Below, piece after piece: positions 35,183 to 44,142 of a stretch of 64,000 nucleotides of DNA; position 1 is the first letter of the stretch; every line of letters begins with the position of its first letter. Position numbers and translations under genes: made by a program. The stretch covers positions 62,001 to 126,000 of the forward strand of contig NZ_JASSVS010000003.1 in the NCBI RefSeq assembly GCF_030250645.1. The letters are read 5' to 3'. Below the pieces are notes generated by a model, which was given only the letters and a program-made list of their open reading frames with translations, was not told where the DNA came from and did not search any database. The stretch comes from Marinobacter azerbaijanicus (GTDB taxonomy: Bacteria; Pseudomonadota; Gammaproteobacteria; Pseudomonadales; Oleiphilaceae).

Positions 35183-37444
35183 TCAGCTGCCGACGGGGGT
35201 GTCCACATTCAGCAAACCGGCACTCAGAGCCTTTTCCAGTTCGGCCGCGGGAATCGGCCGGCTGATCAGATAACCCTGGATCAGGTCGCACCGGTGATTC
35301 TTGAGGAAGTTCAGTTGCTCCGGCGTTTCAACACCTTCGGCCACCACCTGGATACCCAGGTTATGGGCAAGGTTGATCACAGCGCGGGTAATCACCGCAT
35401 CATCATGGCGCCTGGTCACTTCGGTGATGAAGGAGCGGTCGATCTTCAGCAGATCTACCGGAAAATCCCGCAGATAGCCCAGTGAAGAATAGCCCACGCC
35501 AAAATCATCAATCGCGAGGTGCACGCCCAGTTTGTGGAGCTTGGTGAGCTGGTTGAGATTGTGCTCAATGTTCTGGATAAAGATCTCTTCGGTCAACTCC
35601 ACTTCCAGCCGGTCCGCAGACACACCATTGGCCTCCAGTGCTTCCTGGATGTGCTCAACAATACTCTCGTCATCCAGCTCGCGGCCCGACAGGTTCACGG
35701 CTATGCGCAGGTTGGCGTAGGGGCCGTTCTGCCATTTCGCCAGCTGGCGACAGGCGGCCATGACCACCCAGCGGCCAATATCGGTAATACGGCCGCTTTC
35801 CTCAGCCAGCGGGATGAAATCGACAGGCGGCAGCAGGCCCCGGCGAGGATGCTGCCAGCGGATCAGGGCCTCAACGCTGTTGATGGACGAGTCGTTGAGA
35901 TCCAGCTGGGGCTGGAAATAGAGCACAAACTCGTCGTTGGCCAGCGCATGGTTCAGGTCCTTGTCCAGTTCCAGGCGCTTGACCTCCCTTTCCTGCATAC
36001 CTTCAGTGTAGAACTGGTAGGTATTTCGACCCTGCTCCTTGGCCCGGTAAAGCGCCACGTCGGCATTACGCAGAAGCGTGTCGGCGTCCAGGCCACTCTG
36101 TGGATAGACGGCCACCCCCATGGTCGCGGTAATACCATGCTCCTCGCCCTGAACAAGGAAGGGTTCCTCGAAGCACTGCTTGATCTGGCCCAGCAGATGG
36201 ATCACGTCGTCAATGTCATCCACGTGCTGCTGGCAGACCATGAATTCGTCACCGCCGGAATAGGCGACCATGACTCTCTCGTCACTGAGCCCATTGAGGC
36301 GCTGGGCCACTTTGATCAGCAGTTCATCACCGAACTGATGACCGAGGGAGTCGTTAAGGGTCTGGAAACGGTCAAGGTCAATCATGACCAGGGCAGCCTG
36401 TCGCATCTGGCGGTCCGCGATACTCAGGGTATGGGCCAGGTCTTCCATGAAAAAGCGACGGTTCGCCAGTCCGGTCAGGGTATCGGTGGTTTCCAGGCGA
36501 GCCAGGTCCTGTTGTACTGCCTGGCGCTGGCTGATTTCCGCATCCAGTTCCCGCCGGGTTTTCAGCAACGCCTGGTTACGCTTGAGGATCAGTTGCACCA
36601 GCAGGGTGGTGAGGCTGGTTAGCAGACCCATGAAGAGCATGACAATGAAGGTGACAAAGGGCCACCTGCTTTGCTGTTCCTCCACCCACGAGACAGACGG
36701 GGTAACCGTCAGTGTCCAGTCGATGGTTGGCAGCTCGATGTCTACGGTGTGGGAAAATTCCGGGTCGGTGTCAGTGGAGCTGTTGAGCTCGTAGGCTGAT
36801 TCCCCACCTTCACCGATATTGATGCGGAAGGATTCCAGGGCGTTGCTGGTCAGCAGTTCTCTTGCCAGGGTTCCCATCTGGAATACGCCGGCAACAAAGC
36901 CATTGTTGGCGTCGCCTTTGAATATGGGGGCGTAGATGACTATGCCCCTGCCACCCTGTTTCAGGTCTATAACGCCGGAAATGTCCAGATTGCCGGTGGT
37001 CTGGGCTTCCTCAAGGGATGCCTGCCGTTCCGGAGAAAAAGCCACGTTATAACCAACGGCATCTTCGTTGCCCTCGAAGGGTTCAATCCAGCGAACAATA
37101 AAATTGCGATCGATCCATTCAACCGCCTGGTAGACGCCAAAATCGGACAGATAGTTGCGGGCATCCCGCTCCCAGACTTCCCGGGGCATCTCCGGTTCGG
37201 CTTCAAACCGTTTTGCCATGCGGCTGATGGCATCGGCGTGAACCATAAACTCCCGCTCAAGGCGGTTGGCCATGGATTCCGCCTTGTTGTTCAGGTTGGT
37301 ATGGATCTGGCTGCGGTCCTGCTTTTCAATGCCATACTGCAGACCCAGAGCAATCGCCAGGAACATCAGGAAAATCAGTGCTGGAAACGCCGGGTTCAGC
37401 AGGCCCCTCACAAACAGGGTTGGCGCTGATGCAGGTTTGTCCAC
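35183..37444 (-). CDS. CHASE-GGDEF-EAL c-di-GMP enzyme
   Basis: 753-residue membrane protein. TM1 is at about 12-35, a periplasmic CHASE sensor at about 50-230, TM2 at about 262-285, GGDEF at about 320-480 and EAL at about 490-745. The cyclase site reads SGGDEF and is intact, but the RxxD inhibitory site is absent. The phosphodiesterase carries NSVEALIRWQHP (EAL), an ELTEE metal ligand and DDFGVGYSSLGYL in loop 6, so hydrolysis of c-di-GMP is likely. GTG start at 37444 with GGAG about 6 nt before it. It lies 54 nt downstream of the HD-GYP gene and may be cotranscribed with it. Confidence 0.92.
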   Translation of the reverse strand: MDKPASAPTLFVRGLLNPAFPALIFLMFLAIALGLQYGIEKQDRSQIHTNLNNKAESMANRLEREFMVHADAISRMAKRFEAEPEMPREVWERDARNYLSDFGVYQAVEWIDRNFIVRWIEPFEGNEDAVGYNVAFSPERQASLEEAQTTGNLDISGVIDLKQGGRGIVIYAPIFKGDANNGFVAGVFQMGTLARELLTSNALESFRINIGEGGESAYELNSSTDTDPEFSHTVDIELPTIDWTLTVTPSVSWVEEQQSRWPFVTFIVMLFMGLLTSLTTLLVQLILKRNQALLKTRRELDAEISQRQAVQQDLARLETTDTLTGLANRRFFMEDLAHTLSIADRQMRQAALVMIDLDRFQTLNDSLGHQFGDELLIKVAQRLNGLSDERVMVAYSGGDEFMVCQQHVDDIDDVIHLLGQIKQCFEEPFLVQGEEHGITATMGVAVYPQSGLDADTLLRNADVALYRAKEQGRNTYQFYTEGMQEREVKRLELDKDLNHALANDEFVLYFQPQLDLNDSSINSVEALIRWQHPRRGLLPPVDFIPLAEESGRITDIGRWVVMAACRQLAKWQNGPYANLRIAVNLSGRELDDESIVEHIQEALEANGVSADRLEVELTEEIFIQNIEHNLNQLTKLHKLGVHLAIDDFGVGYSSLGYLRDFPVDLLKIDRSFITEVTRRHDDAVITRAVINLAHNLGIQVVAEGVETPEQLNFLKNHRCDLIQGYLISRPIPAAELEKALSAGLLNVDTPVGS

Positions 37445-37498
37445 AGAGTGCTCCGGTTGATGAATTGGTCCAACTGACTATCGGCAGAATTCTCTCGA

Positions 37499-38806
37499 TT
37501 ATGAGGGATAAACACGACGATCTGTTATTAATTGTTGAATCCGTTCGTGCAATGATATTCCGTAAGCGCCGTCGGGCAGTGGCTGGACGATTTCAGGTTG
37601 TTCCCCTAAAACCGGCTTTGCCAGGTCAATCGTCCTCGGTGTGACAGCGTTTTTTTCGGCATCCAGAAGAATTTCTACCCGGGGTTTGAGCTTCTTGCCT
37701 GGATGGACTGAAACAATCAATGCTACCTCGCCGGTAGTAAGTTCAACCAGTGTGCCGGGCGGATAGATGCCAACCATCCTGATAAACGCCTCCACCAACT
37801 CGGCATCGAACTGCTGGCCACGGTTTCGGTACAGTACCCGTATGGCGTCGGAAGCGGGAATACCGTCCCGGTAGCAACGGTCACTGGTCATGGCATCGAA
37901 GGCGTCAACAATCGATACCACCCGGGCAAAGCGACTGATCTGCCATTCCTCCAATTGCTCTGGGTAGCCACGCCCATCCATTCGTTCATGATGGTGACGG
38001 GTAACATCACGTATGATCGGATCAAGGTTCGGATCCGCGCTTAACAGTTCATAGCCGAAGGTGGTGTGTTCCTGCATGATCGCGAATTCGTCGCTGCTCA
38101 GTGCACCGGGCTTGTTGAGTATCTCCTGGGGCACTTTCAGTTTGCCCAGATCATGCAACAGCCCACACATTCCGGCAATTTCCAGGTCTTCGTCCGGCAT
38201 GCCCAGGAAGCGGGCAAATGCGACGGTGAATATGGCAACCCGCAGACAGTGCTCGGCCGTGTAGGCATCCCGGGACTTGATGCGGCTCATCCAGAACATC
38301 GCGCTGGCGTTGGCCTTGATGCTCTCAACGCACTCGCGAATGATAGGGCGGGCAGCCTGCAGGTTCAGGTCATTTCCCTGCTCGATGTCGCGGATTACCT
38401 GCTCTACAAAGTTCTGCGTCTTGCTCCATGCCTCACTGGCCCGCGGCATCTCTTCTGCCAGCGGACGGATTTCAGGCATGGGACTGGCCGTACGCTTTTT
38501 GTGAAGGGAGACCTTGTCCAGCGCCGATGACAGAAGTTTTTCCTCACCTTCCACCAATACCCACTCGCAATACTGGCGCAGGATGCGGGCCTGGGTGCTG
38601 TCCTGGATGGTAAAGCCCTGGAACAACACTGGAACTTCAGTCCAGGGGCGATCCAGCTTGATGACACGCATGCCAGGGGTGATCAGATCCACAGGCAGAC
38701 GAACCCGTTGAATGGCGGAATGGCCATCAGGGTCGAAAAGCCCTGCCTGGGAGCGGGCGATCGGCTTTCGCGGTAGGGGTTTGCTGGTTTTACGTCGGAA
38801 CCACAT
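37499..38806 (-). CDS. HD-GYP domain c-di-GMP phosphodiesterase
   Basis: 435-residue cytosolic protein. An N-terminal DUF3391 domain (about 30-130) precedes an HD-GYP domain (about 155-345). Visible motifs are GLLHDLGKLKVP (HD), HTTFGYELL and HHERMDGRGYP (HHExxDGxGYP). The family linearises c-di-GMP to pGpG or GMP. The first 20 residues are basic (RRKTSKPLPRKPIARSQ). It lies directly upstream of the CHASE-GGDEF-EAL gene, so the two may answer related signals. Confidence 0.92.
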   Translation of the reverse strand: MWFRRKTSKPLPRKPIARSQAGLFDPDGHSAIQRVRLPVDLITPGMRVIKLDRPWTEVPVLFQGFTIQDSTQARILRQYCEWVLVEGEEKLLSSALDKVSLHKKRTASPMPEIRPLAEEMPRASEAWSKTQNFVEQVIRDIEQGNDLNLQAARPIIRECVESIKANASAMFWMSRIKSRDAYTAEHCLRVAIFTVAFARFLGMPDEDLEIAGMCGLLHDLGKLKVPQEILNKPGALSSDEFAIMQEHTTFGYELLSADPNLDPIIRDVTRHHHERMDGRGYPEQLEEWQISRFARVVSIVDAFDAMTSDRCYRDGIPASDAIRVLYRNRGQQFDAELVEAFIRMVGIYPPGTLVELTTGEVALIVSVHPGKKLKPRVEILLDAEKNAVTPRTIDLAKPVLGEQPEIVQPLPDGAYGISLHERIQQLITDRRVYPS

Positions 38807-38901
38807 GGCTCTGCCAGTCTTATGATTGTCTGGTTCGAGTATGGCAGAAATGCTGTCCGCGGGACAGATGCCGGCTCAGCGGCATCGGATGGCAGCAAGA
38901 G

Positions 38902-39342
38902 TCAGGCGGTTGTTTGTCGTGCCGGCGGTACGCCCAGGCGGGGGATTTCCTGTTTGGGGCATCTGTCCATAACAACCGTTGCTCCCGAGGCTTCTGCCCG
39001 AAGGGCCCCCTCTTCATTAATGACGCCGAGCTGCATCCAGATGACCGGTATATCACGGTCGAGGGCGGCATCGATTACCGGGTCAGTGCGCTCTGGCGCA
39101 AGGAAAAGATCTGCCATATCCACGGGTGAGGGAACAGAAGCGAGATCGGGATAAACCGTTTCCCCGAGAATTGTTTTACCTGCCAGCCTCGGGTTTACCG
39201 GTATTACCCGGTATCCACGCCCCTGGAGATAGGCCATCACTTCATGGCTGGGGCGGTTGGGCTTGTCGCTGGCGCCAACAAGAGCAATGGTGTGGACGGT
39301 TTCAAGAATCCGACGAAGCTGTTCGGGAGTGTTTCGGGACAT
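38902..39342 (-). CDS. CoA-binding domain protein (YccU-like)
   Basis: 146-residue Rossmann-fold protein of the CoA-binding family, like E. coli YccU. Visible are ALVGASDKPNRPSHEVMAYL, GYRVIPVNPRLAGKTILGE and MQLGVINEEGALRAEASG with the conserved region around the CoA site. Its biochemical role is unknown. It starts 2 nt after the folX stop, which indicates an operon folE-folX-CoA-binding. Confidence 0.88.
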   Translation of the reverse strand: MSRNTPEQLRRILETVHTIALVGASDKPNRPSHEVMAYLQGRGYRVIPVNPRLAGKTILGETVYPDLASVPSPVDMADLFLAPERTDPVIDAALDRDIPVIWMQLGVINEEGALRAEASGATVVMDRCPKQEIPRLGVPPARQTTA

Positions 39343-39344
39343 GG

Positions 39345-39737
39345 TTATACCGGGTTGCTGGTGGCACGGTGCGCCTCAAGACAGACGGACACTGACTCCG
39401 CGTAGCGTAACGCATGGGGCTTGTCGATTTCCACTGTCGCCCAGCTCACGGCCTCGTGCTCCATTACGATGCTGAGAACCTCGTGGGTGAGCCTCTCCAG
39501 CAGGGTAAAACGGTTGCCGTCCACGTGGCTGATGATCTGTTTGGTAATCGTGCGGTAGTTCAGTGCAGCGCGGATGTCGTTCTGGTTGATGGCATCCGCG
39601 GCATCGTAGGTGAGCCGGACATTGATCAATACGTCCTGCTGATTGTTTATTTCTTCGTCCTTGATGCCGATGTAGGCTCGCAGCAGCAGATCTTTAATCC
39701 GCACGGTTGCCTGGTGGTTTCCGGTTACTGCAGTCAT
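39345..39737 (-). CDS. folX: Dihydroneopterin triphosphate 2'-epimerase
   Basis: 130-residue pterin enzyme of the FolB/FolX fold. The sequence [19 protein letters not shown] and [19 protein letters not shown] follows E. coli FolX more closely than FolB, and [10 protein letters not shown] matches its C-terminal motif. It interconverts dihydroneopterin and dihydromonapterin triphosphates. Placement directly after folE fits a tetrahydromonapterin pathway, as described in Pseudomonas and E. coli; no folM is visible in the window. Confidence 0.92.
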   Translation of the reverse strand: MTAVTGNHQATVRIKDLLLRAYIGIKDEEINNQQDVLINVRLTYDAADAINQNDIRAALNYRTITKQIISHVDGNRFTLLERLTHEVLSIVMEHEAVSWATVEIDKPHALRYAESVSVCLEAHRATSNPV

Positions 39738-39763
39738 CTGGCCTCCTGGTCATCAATGGCTAT

Positions 39764-40330
39764 TCAGCGATCCCGAATCAGCGTCAGGAATTCGGTCCGT
39801 GTGGCCTGGGACTTCCGGAACTGGCCCAGCATCATCGAGGTTTTCATGCGGGAGTTCTGCTTTTCCACACCCCGCATCATCATGCACATGTGCTGGGCCT
39901 CGATGACCACTGCAACGCCCTTGGCGCCGGTGACCATCTCGATGGCTTCGGCAATCTCACGGGTCAGGTTTTCCTGGATCTGCAACCGGCGGGCATACAT
40001 GTCGACAATACGTGCAAACTTGGACAGACCAAGCACCTTGCCCTGAGGCAGGTAGGCAATATGGCATTTCCCGATAAAAGGCAACATGTGGTGCTCGCAC
40101 ATGCTGTAGAGCTCGATGTCCTGAACCACCACCATTTCATCCATGGCGGACTCGAAAACGGCGTCGTTGACAAGGTTCTCGAGGCTCTGCTTGTAACCCT
40201 GAGTAAGAAACTGCATGGCCTTGGCTGCCCGCATGGGGGTGTCCTGCAGGCCTTCTCGGCGCGGGTCTTCACCCAGGCCGGAGATAATCTGCTGGAAATG
40301 GCTGGCCAGCTCATCAAGCTTGTTGGTCAT
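39764..40330 (-). CDS. folE: GTP cyclohydrolase I
   Basis: 188-residue type IA enzyme converting GTP to dihydroneopterin triphosphate, the first step of folate and pterin synthesis. Zinc ligands are visible in MCEHHMLPF (Cys, His) and [16 protein letters not shown] (Cys), with [20 protein letters not shown] between. ATG 40330 has GGAAG about 8 nt upstream and gives the usual length. An upstream start at 40360 would add ten residues. It is the first gene of the folE-folX-CoA-binding operon. Confidence 0.94.
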   Translation of the reverse strand: MTNKLDELASHFQQIISGLGEDPRREGLQDTPMRAAKAMQFLTQGYKQSLENLVNDAVFESAMDEMVVVQDIELYSMCEHHMLPFIGKCHIAYLPQGKVLGLSKFARIVDMYARRLQIQENLTREIAEAIEMVTGAKGVAVVIEAQHMCMMMRGVEKQNSRMKTSMMLGQFRKSQATRTEFLTLIRDR

Positions 40331-40524
40331 AAGGGCTTCCGGTGTCGGTCGTCGGTTCAAAGGCGAAAGCTTAAGGGAATTTGTCCATGTCCTCCAGATC
40401 TACGGCTGTTGAGACCAAAAAGACCACCCTGATCGACCCCGTTCGCAAATTGTCAGGCCAGATATGGCAGCGACGGTTGGTTTGATTTAGAGTTTCAGTT
40501 TCACGCAGGTTTCAGGAAACCGGA

Positions 40525-41442
40525 ATGGAACAGGTGATACAAGGAACGCACGGCCTGATAGCCCATGATGCCGGGAAAGGAACTCTTGAAGGGTGGCAGC
40601 AGGAGGGCAAATGGTTCTCCTATGGGGGACATGCCATCTTCAGCCGTATGGCCGGCCATGGCGATGCCGTTGTGTTGCTCCATGGCTTTCCTACAGCGAG
40701 TTGGGACTGGAACCGGCTGTGGCCAATGTTGGCACAGCATCATGCGGTTTTCGCCCTGGACATGCTGGGGTTCGGCTTTTCGGATAAACCGGCACTTTAC
40801 GATTACAGCATTGAAGACCAGGCCGACATGTTTGAGGGCTGGATCGCTGGCCTCGGGCTGCGCAGTGTCAGCCTGTTCGCTCACGATTACGGTTCCAGTG
40901 TCGCTCAGGAGCTACTGGCTCGCGATCAGGAAGGTCTGTTGCCGTTTACCATCACCCGCGTTGCTTTTCTGAACGGGGCGCTTTTCCCGGAGGTTCACAA
41001 CCCACTGCTGATCCAGAAACTGCTGCGCAGTCCGCTGGGAGGTCTGATCAGCCGGGGGCTGACCCGCCGGACTTTTGAGCGCAATTTCCAGCGTCTTTTT
41101 GGTGCCGCCAATGTACCCGAACAGAAAGATATGGATGACTTCTGGTATCTGCTGACCTACAACAACGGTCGCGGCATCCTTCACAAATTGATTCATTTCA
41201 TGGAGGAGCGCCGTTGTCACCGCAATCGCTGGGTGGGTGCGCTACAGAATGCCAGACAGCCGATGCGGCTGATCTCCGGTGTGGCCGACCCGGTTTCCGG
41301 GGCTGCAATGGCGAGGCGTTATCGTGAGCTGATACCGGAAGCCGATGTTGTCAGCCTGAGGAATGTTGGCCACTATCCGCATTTCGAGAGTGCTGGAGAG
41401 GTTTACCGGGCCTGGCGGGATTTTTGCCAGCGAACAAAGTAG
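40525..41442 (+). CDS. Alpha/beta hydrolase, haloalkane dehalogenase/epoxide hydrolase-like
   Basis: 305 residues. The oxyanion region is LHGFPTASWDW and the nucleophile elbow is AHDYGSSVAQ, with Asp as nucleophile, as in haloalkane dehalogenases and epoxide hydrolases. The acid is near SGVADPVSG and the base His in NVGHYPHFE. A cap domain lies at about 155-235. The leaving group cannot be predicted from sequence. AGGAA precedes the ATG by 7 nt. Its stop and that of the convergent diguanylate cyclase gene are 1 nt apart. Confidence 0.85.
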   Translation: MEQVIQGTHGLIAHDAGKGTLEGWQQEGKWFSYGGHAIFSRMAGHGDAVVLLHGFPTASWDWNRLWPMLAQHHAVFALDMLGFGFSDKPALYDYSIEDQADMFEGWIAGLGLRSVSLFAHDYGSSVAQELLARDQEGLLPFTITRVAFLNGALFPEVHNPLLIQKLLRSPLGGLISRGLTRRTFERNFQRLFGAANVPEQKDMDDFWYLLTYNNGRGILHKLIHFMEERRCHRNRWVGALQNARQPMRLISGVADPVSGAAMARRYRELIPEADVVSLRNVGHYPHFESAGEVYRAWRDFCQRTK

Positions 41443-41443
41443 G

Positions 41444-42607
41444 TCAGGCGTCGGTGACCAGGGTGTCGGTATCTTCCGGCGGCAGATCTTCCTGGCGCCT
41501 GGGCGCACTGGCTACCTGATTCCGGCCCCGCGCTTTCGCTTCATAGAGGGCCTGGTCTGCCCGGTTGAGCCACACCGACCAGGTTTCGCCCTTGCCAACT
41601 TCCGCCACGCTGGCGCTGGCGGTGATCTGGATACTTTCCACAAAGGGACGCGCGCTGATGGTTCTGAGCAGCTCCCTGGCTACGGTGTCAGCATCTTTCT
41701 GGCGTGTTTCCGGCAGCACCAGCATGAATTCCTCACCGCCAATCCGGAACAGACGGTCGTTTTCCCTCAGTCGTTTGCGCAATCTTGACGACAGTTCCTG
41801 CAGGACCCTGTCGCCGGCGAGGTGTCCCCACTGATCGTTGATGGTCTTGAAGTAGTCCAGGTCCAGCAATATCAGGCTTGAAACCCGCTCGTAACGCTCG
41901 CGCATCTCGATCTGGGCATTGAGGACATCGGCCAGCTGTGAACGGTTAAGGCAGCCCGTGAGAGGATCGGTAGTGGCCAGCCGGGTGAGCTCTGCCTGCA
42001 GTCTTCCAACCAACCAGGCAAAAATCATCACAAACAGGCAGGTCAGCCCGAGGGAAAAGGTGATACGCCAGAAATCCGCCTCCGGGAATCGCATAAAGGA
42101 CACCACGGACATACTCACTACAAACACGATGTTGCTGAGAGTCGCTTCCCTGAGTGGCAGAAGAAAAAACAGCGCCGCAGCAGCGGGATAGGCCCAGTAG
42201 AGTCCTGCATGACCGTTAATGGTGGTCGAGTAGACGGCGCACACTACCGCAAGTATGGGGAACAGTCGGCCCTGCAGGAAATAGCGACTGCGAAACCGCA
42301 GAAATGCGATCACCGCAACCGCGTTCAGGCAGAAAAGTACCAGCAGCCAAGCCAGCAACAGGTTGTCCTGTCGCCACTGCACCATCACCAGAGGCGCAAC
42401 TGCCACAAACGCCCAGAAGTGGAGGTGGTAAACAATCTGGCGTTTGAAGCCAAGTACCGCAAGGGTGGGGTTGGTGGCCAGGCTGTTTGTTGCGGCAAGA
42501 GGATTCAAAGCATACTCCCGCGGTTCATGATGGGAACGGGCTTCCCGCCCGAATAAGGCTTTTCGGAAGTCTAGCACGCCCTGCCGGGTAAGGAAGCCGG
42601 TTTTCAA
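41444..42607 (-). CDS. Membrane diguanylate cyclase
   Basis: 387 residues with about six hydrophobic helices at about 58-205 (an integral membrane sensor resembling a 7TM or MASE-like region) and a C-terminal GGDEF domain (about 210-370). The catalytic motif is GGEEF. An RxxD inhibitory site (REND) lies five residues upstream, so the cyclase should be active and product-inhibited. No ATG is available near the start; TTG 42607 is the longest and GTG at about 42577 is an alternative, with the first domain unaffected. Confidence 0.88.
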   Translation of the reverse strand: MKTGFLTRQGVLDFRKALFGREARSHHEPREYALNPLAATNSLATNPTLAVLGFKRQIVYHLHFWAFVAVAPLVMVQWRQDNLLLAWLLVLFCLNAVAVIAFLRFRSRYFLQGRLFPILAVVCAVYSTTINGHAGLYWAYPAAAALFFLLPLREATLSNIVFVVSMSVVSFMRFPEADFWRITFSLGLTCLFVMIFAWLVGRLQAELTRLATTDPLTGCLNRSQLADVLNAQIEMRERYERVSSLILLDLDYFKTINDQWGHLAGDRVLQELSSRLRKRLRENDRLFRIGGEEFMLVLPETRQKDADTVARELLRTISARPFVESIQITASASVAEVGKGETWSVWLNRADQALYEAKARGRNQVASAPRRQEDLPPEDTDTLVTDA

Positions 42608-42691
42608 TCTTCCGGTGAATGAATGCGAACGCTGCTATGGCTGCTCCGCCGTCAGTTCGATAAACTTGCCGGGCCTGAGTAAGGAGCCTTT

Positions 42692-43786
42692 ATGACCGCG
42701 GTCCACACACGTCCTCCCGCGCTTACCATCCGTGCCGGCAGCCGTGCCTTGAAACGGTTGCAGGAACAACCGTTTACCGCTGCGGATGTGCATGTGGTAC
42801 CCGGTGCAGCCGGCGGTCCCAAGGCGCTGGGGATTTCCGGCCTGGACAAGGCCATCTTCGGGGAATTTCTGCCCAGGGTTCCCCAGGTGCGCTCGCTGAT
42901 TGGTTCCTCCATCGGCAGTTGGCGATTTGCAGCGGTAGCGTCAACGGACGACCCCAAGGCACAGCTGGCCCGGCTGGCGGACCTGTATACCGCTCAGCGC
43001 TTTGCCAAGGGCGTGAGCATGGCGGAGATCAGTCGCAAAAGTATGCTGTTCCTTGAGGAGCTGCTGGCCGGCCATGAAGACCATATTCTCAATAATCCCT
43101 GGTATCGCCTGAACATTGTTGTCGTGCGCAGCCGCGGCATGCTGGAGCACGACACCAAAGGCCGCCTCAGTCTCGGCCTGATGAATGCAATCAGCGCCAA
43201 TATGGTCAGCCGCCGCCACCTGGGCCGCTTCATGGAGCGCGGCATTATCCACGACGCGCGGGTAAAGGCGCCCCTGGCCAGGCTGGTGGACTTTCCCAGC
43301 CACGAAGTACCCCTGAGCCGGGATAACCTGATGCCGGCCCTGCTGGCGTCCGCATCCATTCCCATGGTGATGTCCGGCGTCCGCAATATCCCCGGCGCAC
43401 CGGATGGCCTCTACCGCGACGGCGGCCTGCTGGATTATCACCTTGACCTGCCCTACAAGCAGTCCGGGGTGATTCTCTATCCCCACTTCACTGACAAGGT
43501 GGTTCCCGGCTGGTTCGACAAAACCCTGCCATGGCGCCGTGGCGACGCCACCCGATTGCAGGATGTACTACTGGTGTCACCGTCGCAGGAATACCTGGAG
43601 TCGCTTCCAGACAGAAAACTCCCGGACCGCAAGGATTTCGAGCGCTATCTGGGCGACGATGCCGGCCGCGAGCGTTCCTGGCGCAAGGCCATTGCCGAGA
43701 GCGATCGCCTGGGCGACGAGTTCATGGAACTGGTGGAGTCCGGCCGCCTGAAAGACGTGTTGCGGCCTTTGGACGGGAAGCGCTGA
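42692..43786 (+). CDS. Patatin-like phospholipase
   Basis: 364-residue serine acyl hydrolase. The glycine-rich oxyanion segment is PGAAGGPKALGI, the nucleophile motif GSSIGSW (GxSxG) at about residue 72, and the Asp of the dyad is in YRDGGLLDY (DGG) at about 245. The protein has no signal peptide, so it should act in the cytosol on membrane or storage lipids. AAGGAG precedes the ATG by 7 nt. Two tandem structured repeats follow its stop. Confidence 0.88.
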   Translation: MTAVHTRPPALTIRAGSRALKRLQEQPFTAADVHVVPGAAGGPKALGISGLDKAIFGEFLPRVPQVRSLIGSSIGSWRFAAVASTDDPKAQLARLADLYTAQRFAKGVSMAEISRKSMLFLEELLAGHEDHILNNPWYRLNIVVVRSRGMLEHDTKGRLSLGLMNAISANMVSRRHLGRFMERGIIHDARVKAPLARLVDFPSHEVPLSRDNLMPALLASASIPMVMSGVRNIPGAPDGLYRDGGLLDYHLDLPYKQSGVILYPHFTDKVVPGWFDKTLPWRRGDATRLQDVLLVSPSQEYLESLPDRKLPDRKDFERYLGDDAGRERSWRKAIAESDRLGDEFMELVESGRLKDVLRPLDGKR

Positions 43787-43797
43787 TAACTCGGGTA

Positions 43798-43910
43798 GGC
43801 ATCGGTGCGGGGCACCTGTTCCAAACACGCCCGTAAATACATCCCTGTAGGGCTCGATCGCGCCATCCCTGGCGCTCCACGGTTTGGCACAGGTGCCCCG
43901 CACCGATGCC
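43798..43910. repeat. Variable-stem structured repeat, copy 6
   Basis: Positions 43798-43826 pair with 43882-43910: 28 of 29 positions match, and the single mismatch is in the loop-proximal third. The core is in minus orientation: hairpin GCGCC-AGGGAT-GGCGC, then TAC-AGGGAT-GTA inside GCCC/GGGC. It starts 11 nt after the patatin stop, in the 356-nt convergent gap 43787-44142 that also holds copy 7. Confidence 0.9.
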
Positions 43911-43965
43911 CGCAGCTTGCAGATAGCCTTATCATTCGCGAGTAGCGGCTTGCACGGGTTTCCGA

Positions 43966-44075
43966 GCTGGCGTTGGGAGGGACTTCACCAGACTGTCTTC
44001 GGCCATGGATGGCCGAAGTCAAGCGCACAGGGACGTGCTTGTAGCGTGTCTGGTGAAGTCCCTCCCAACGTCAGC
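43966..44075. repeat. Variable-stem structured repeat, copy 7
   Basis: Positions 43971-43993 pair perfectly with 44048-44070 (23 bp), extending to 43966/44075 with one wobble. The core (plus orientation) has an 8-bp hairpin CTTCGGCC-ATGGAT-GGCCGAAG and a second one, CAAGC...GCTTG, capped by ACAGGGACGT. It is 55 nt from copy 6 and in opposite orientation. The rest of this gap shows nothing else. Confidence 0.92.
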
Positions 44076-44142
44076 CTGCACCTGAAATAGCAGGCGACAA
44101 CGTGGGCAGTATACTGTGTGATGGCCCCCATAAGACCCTGAG

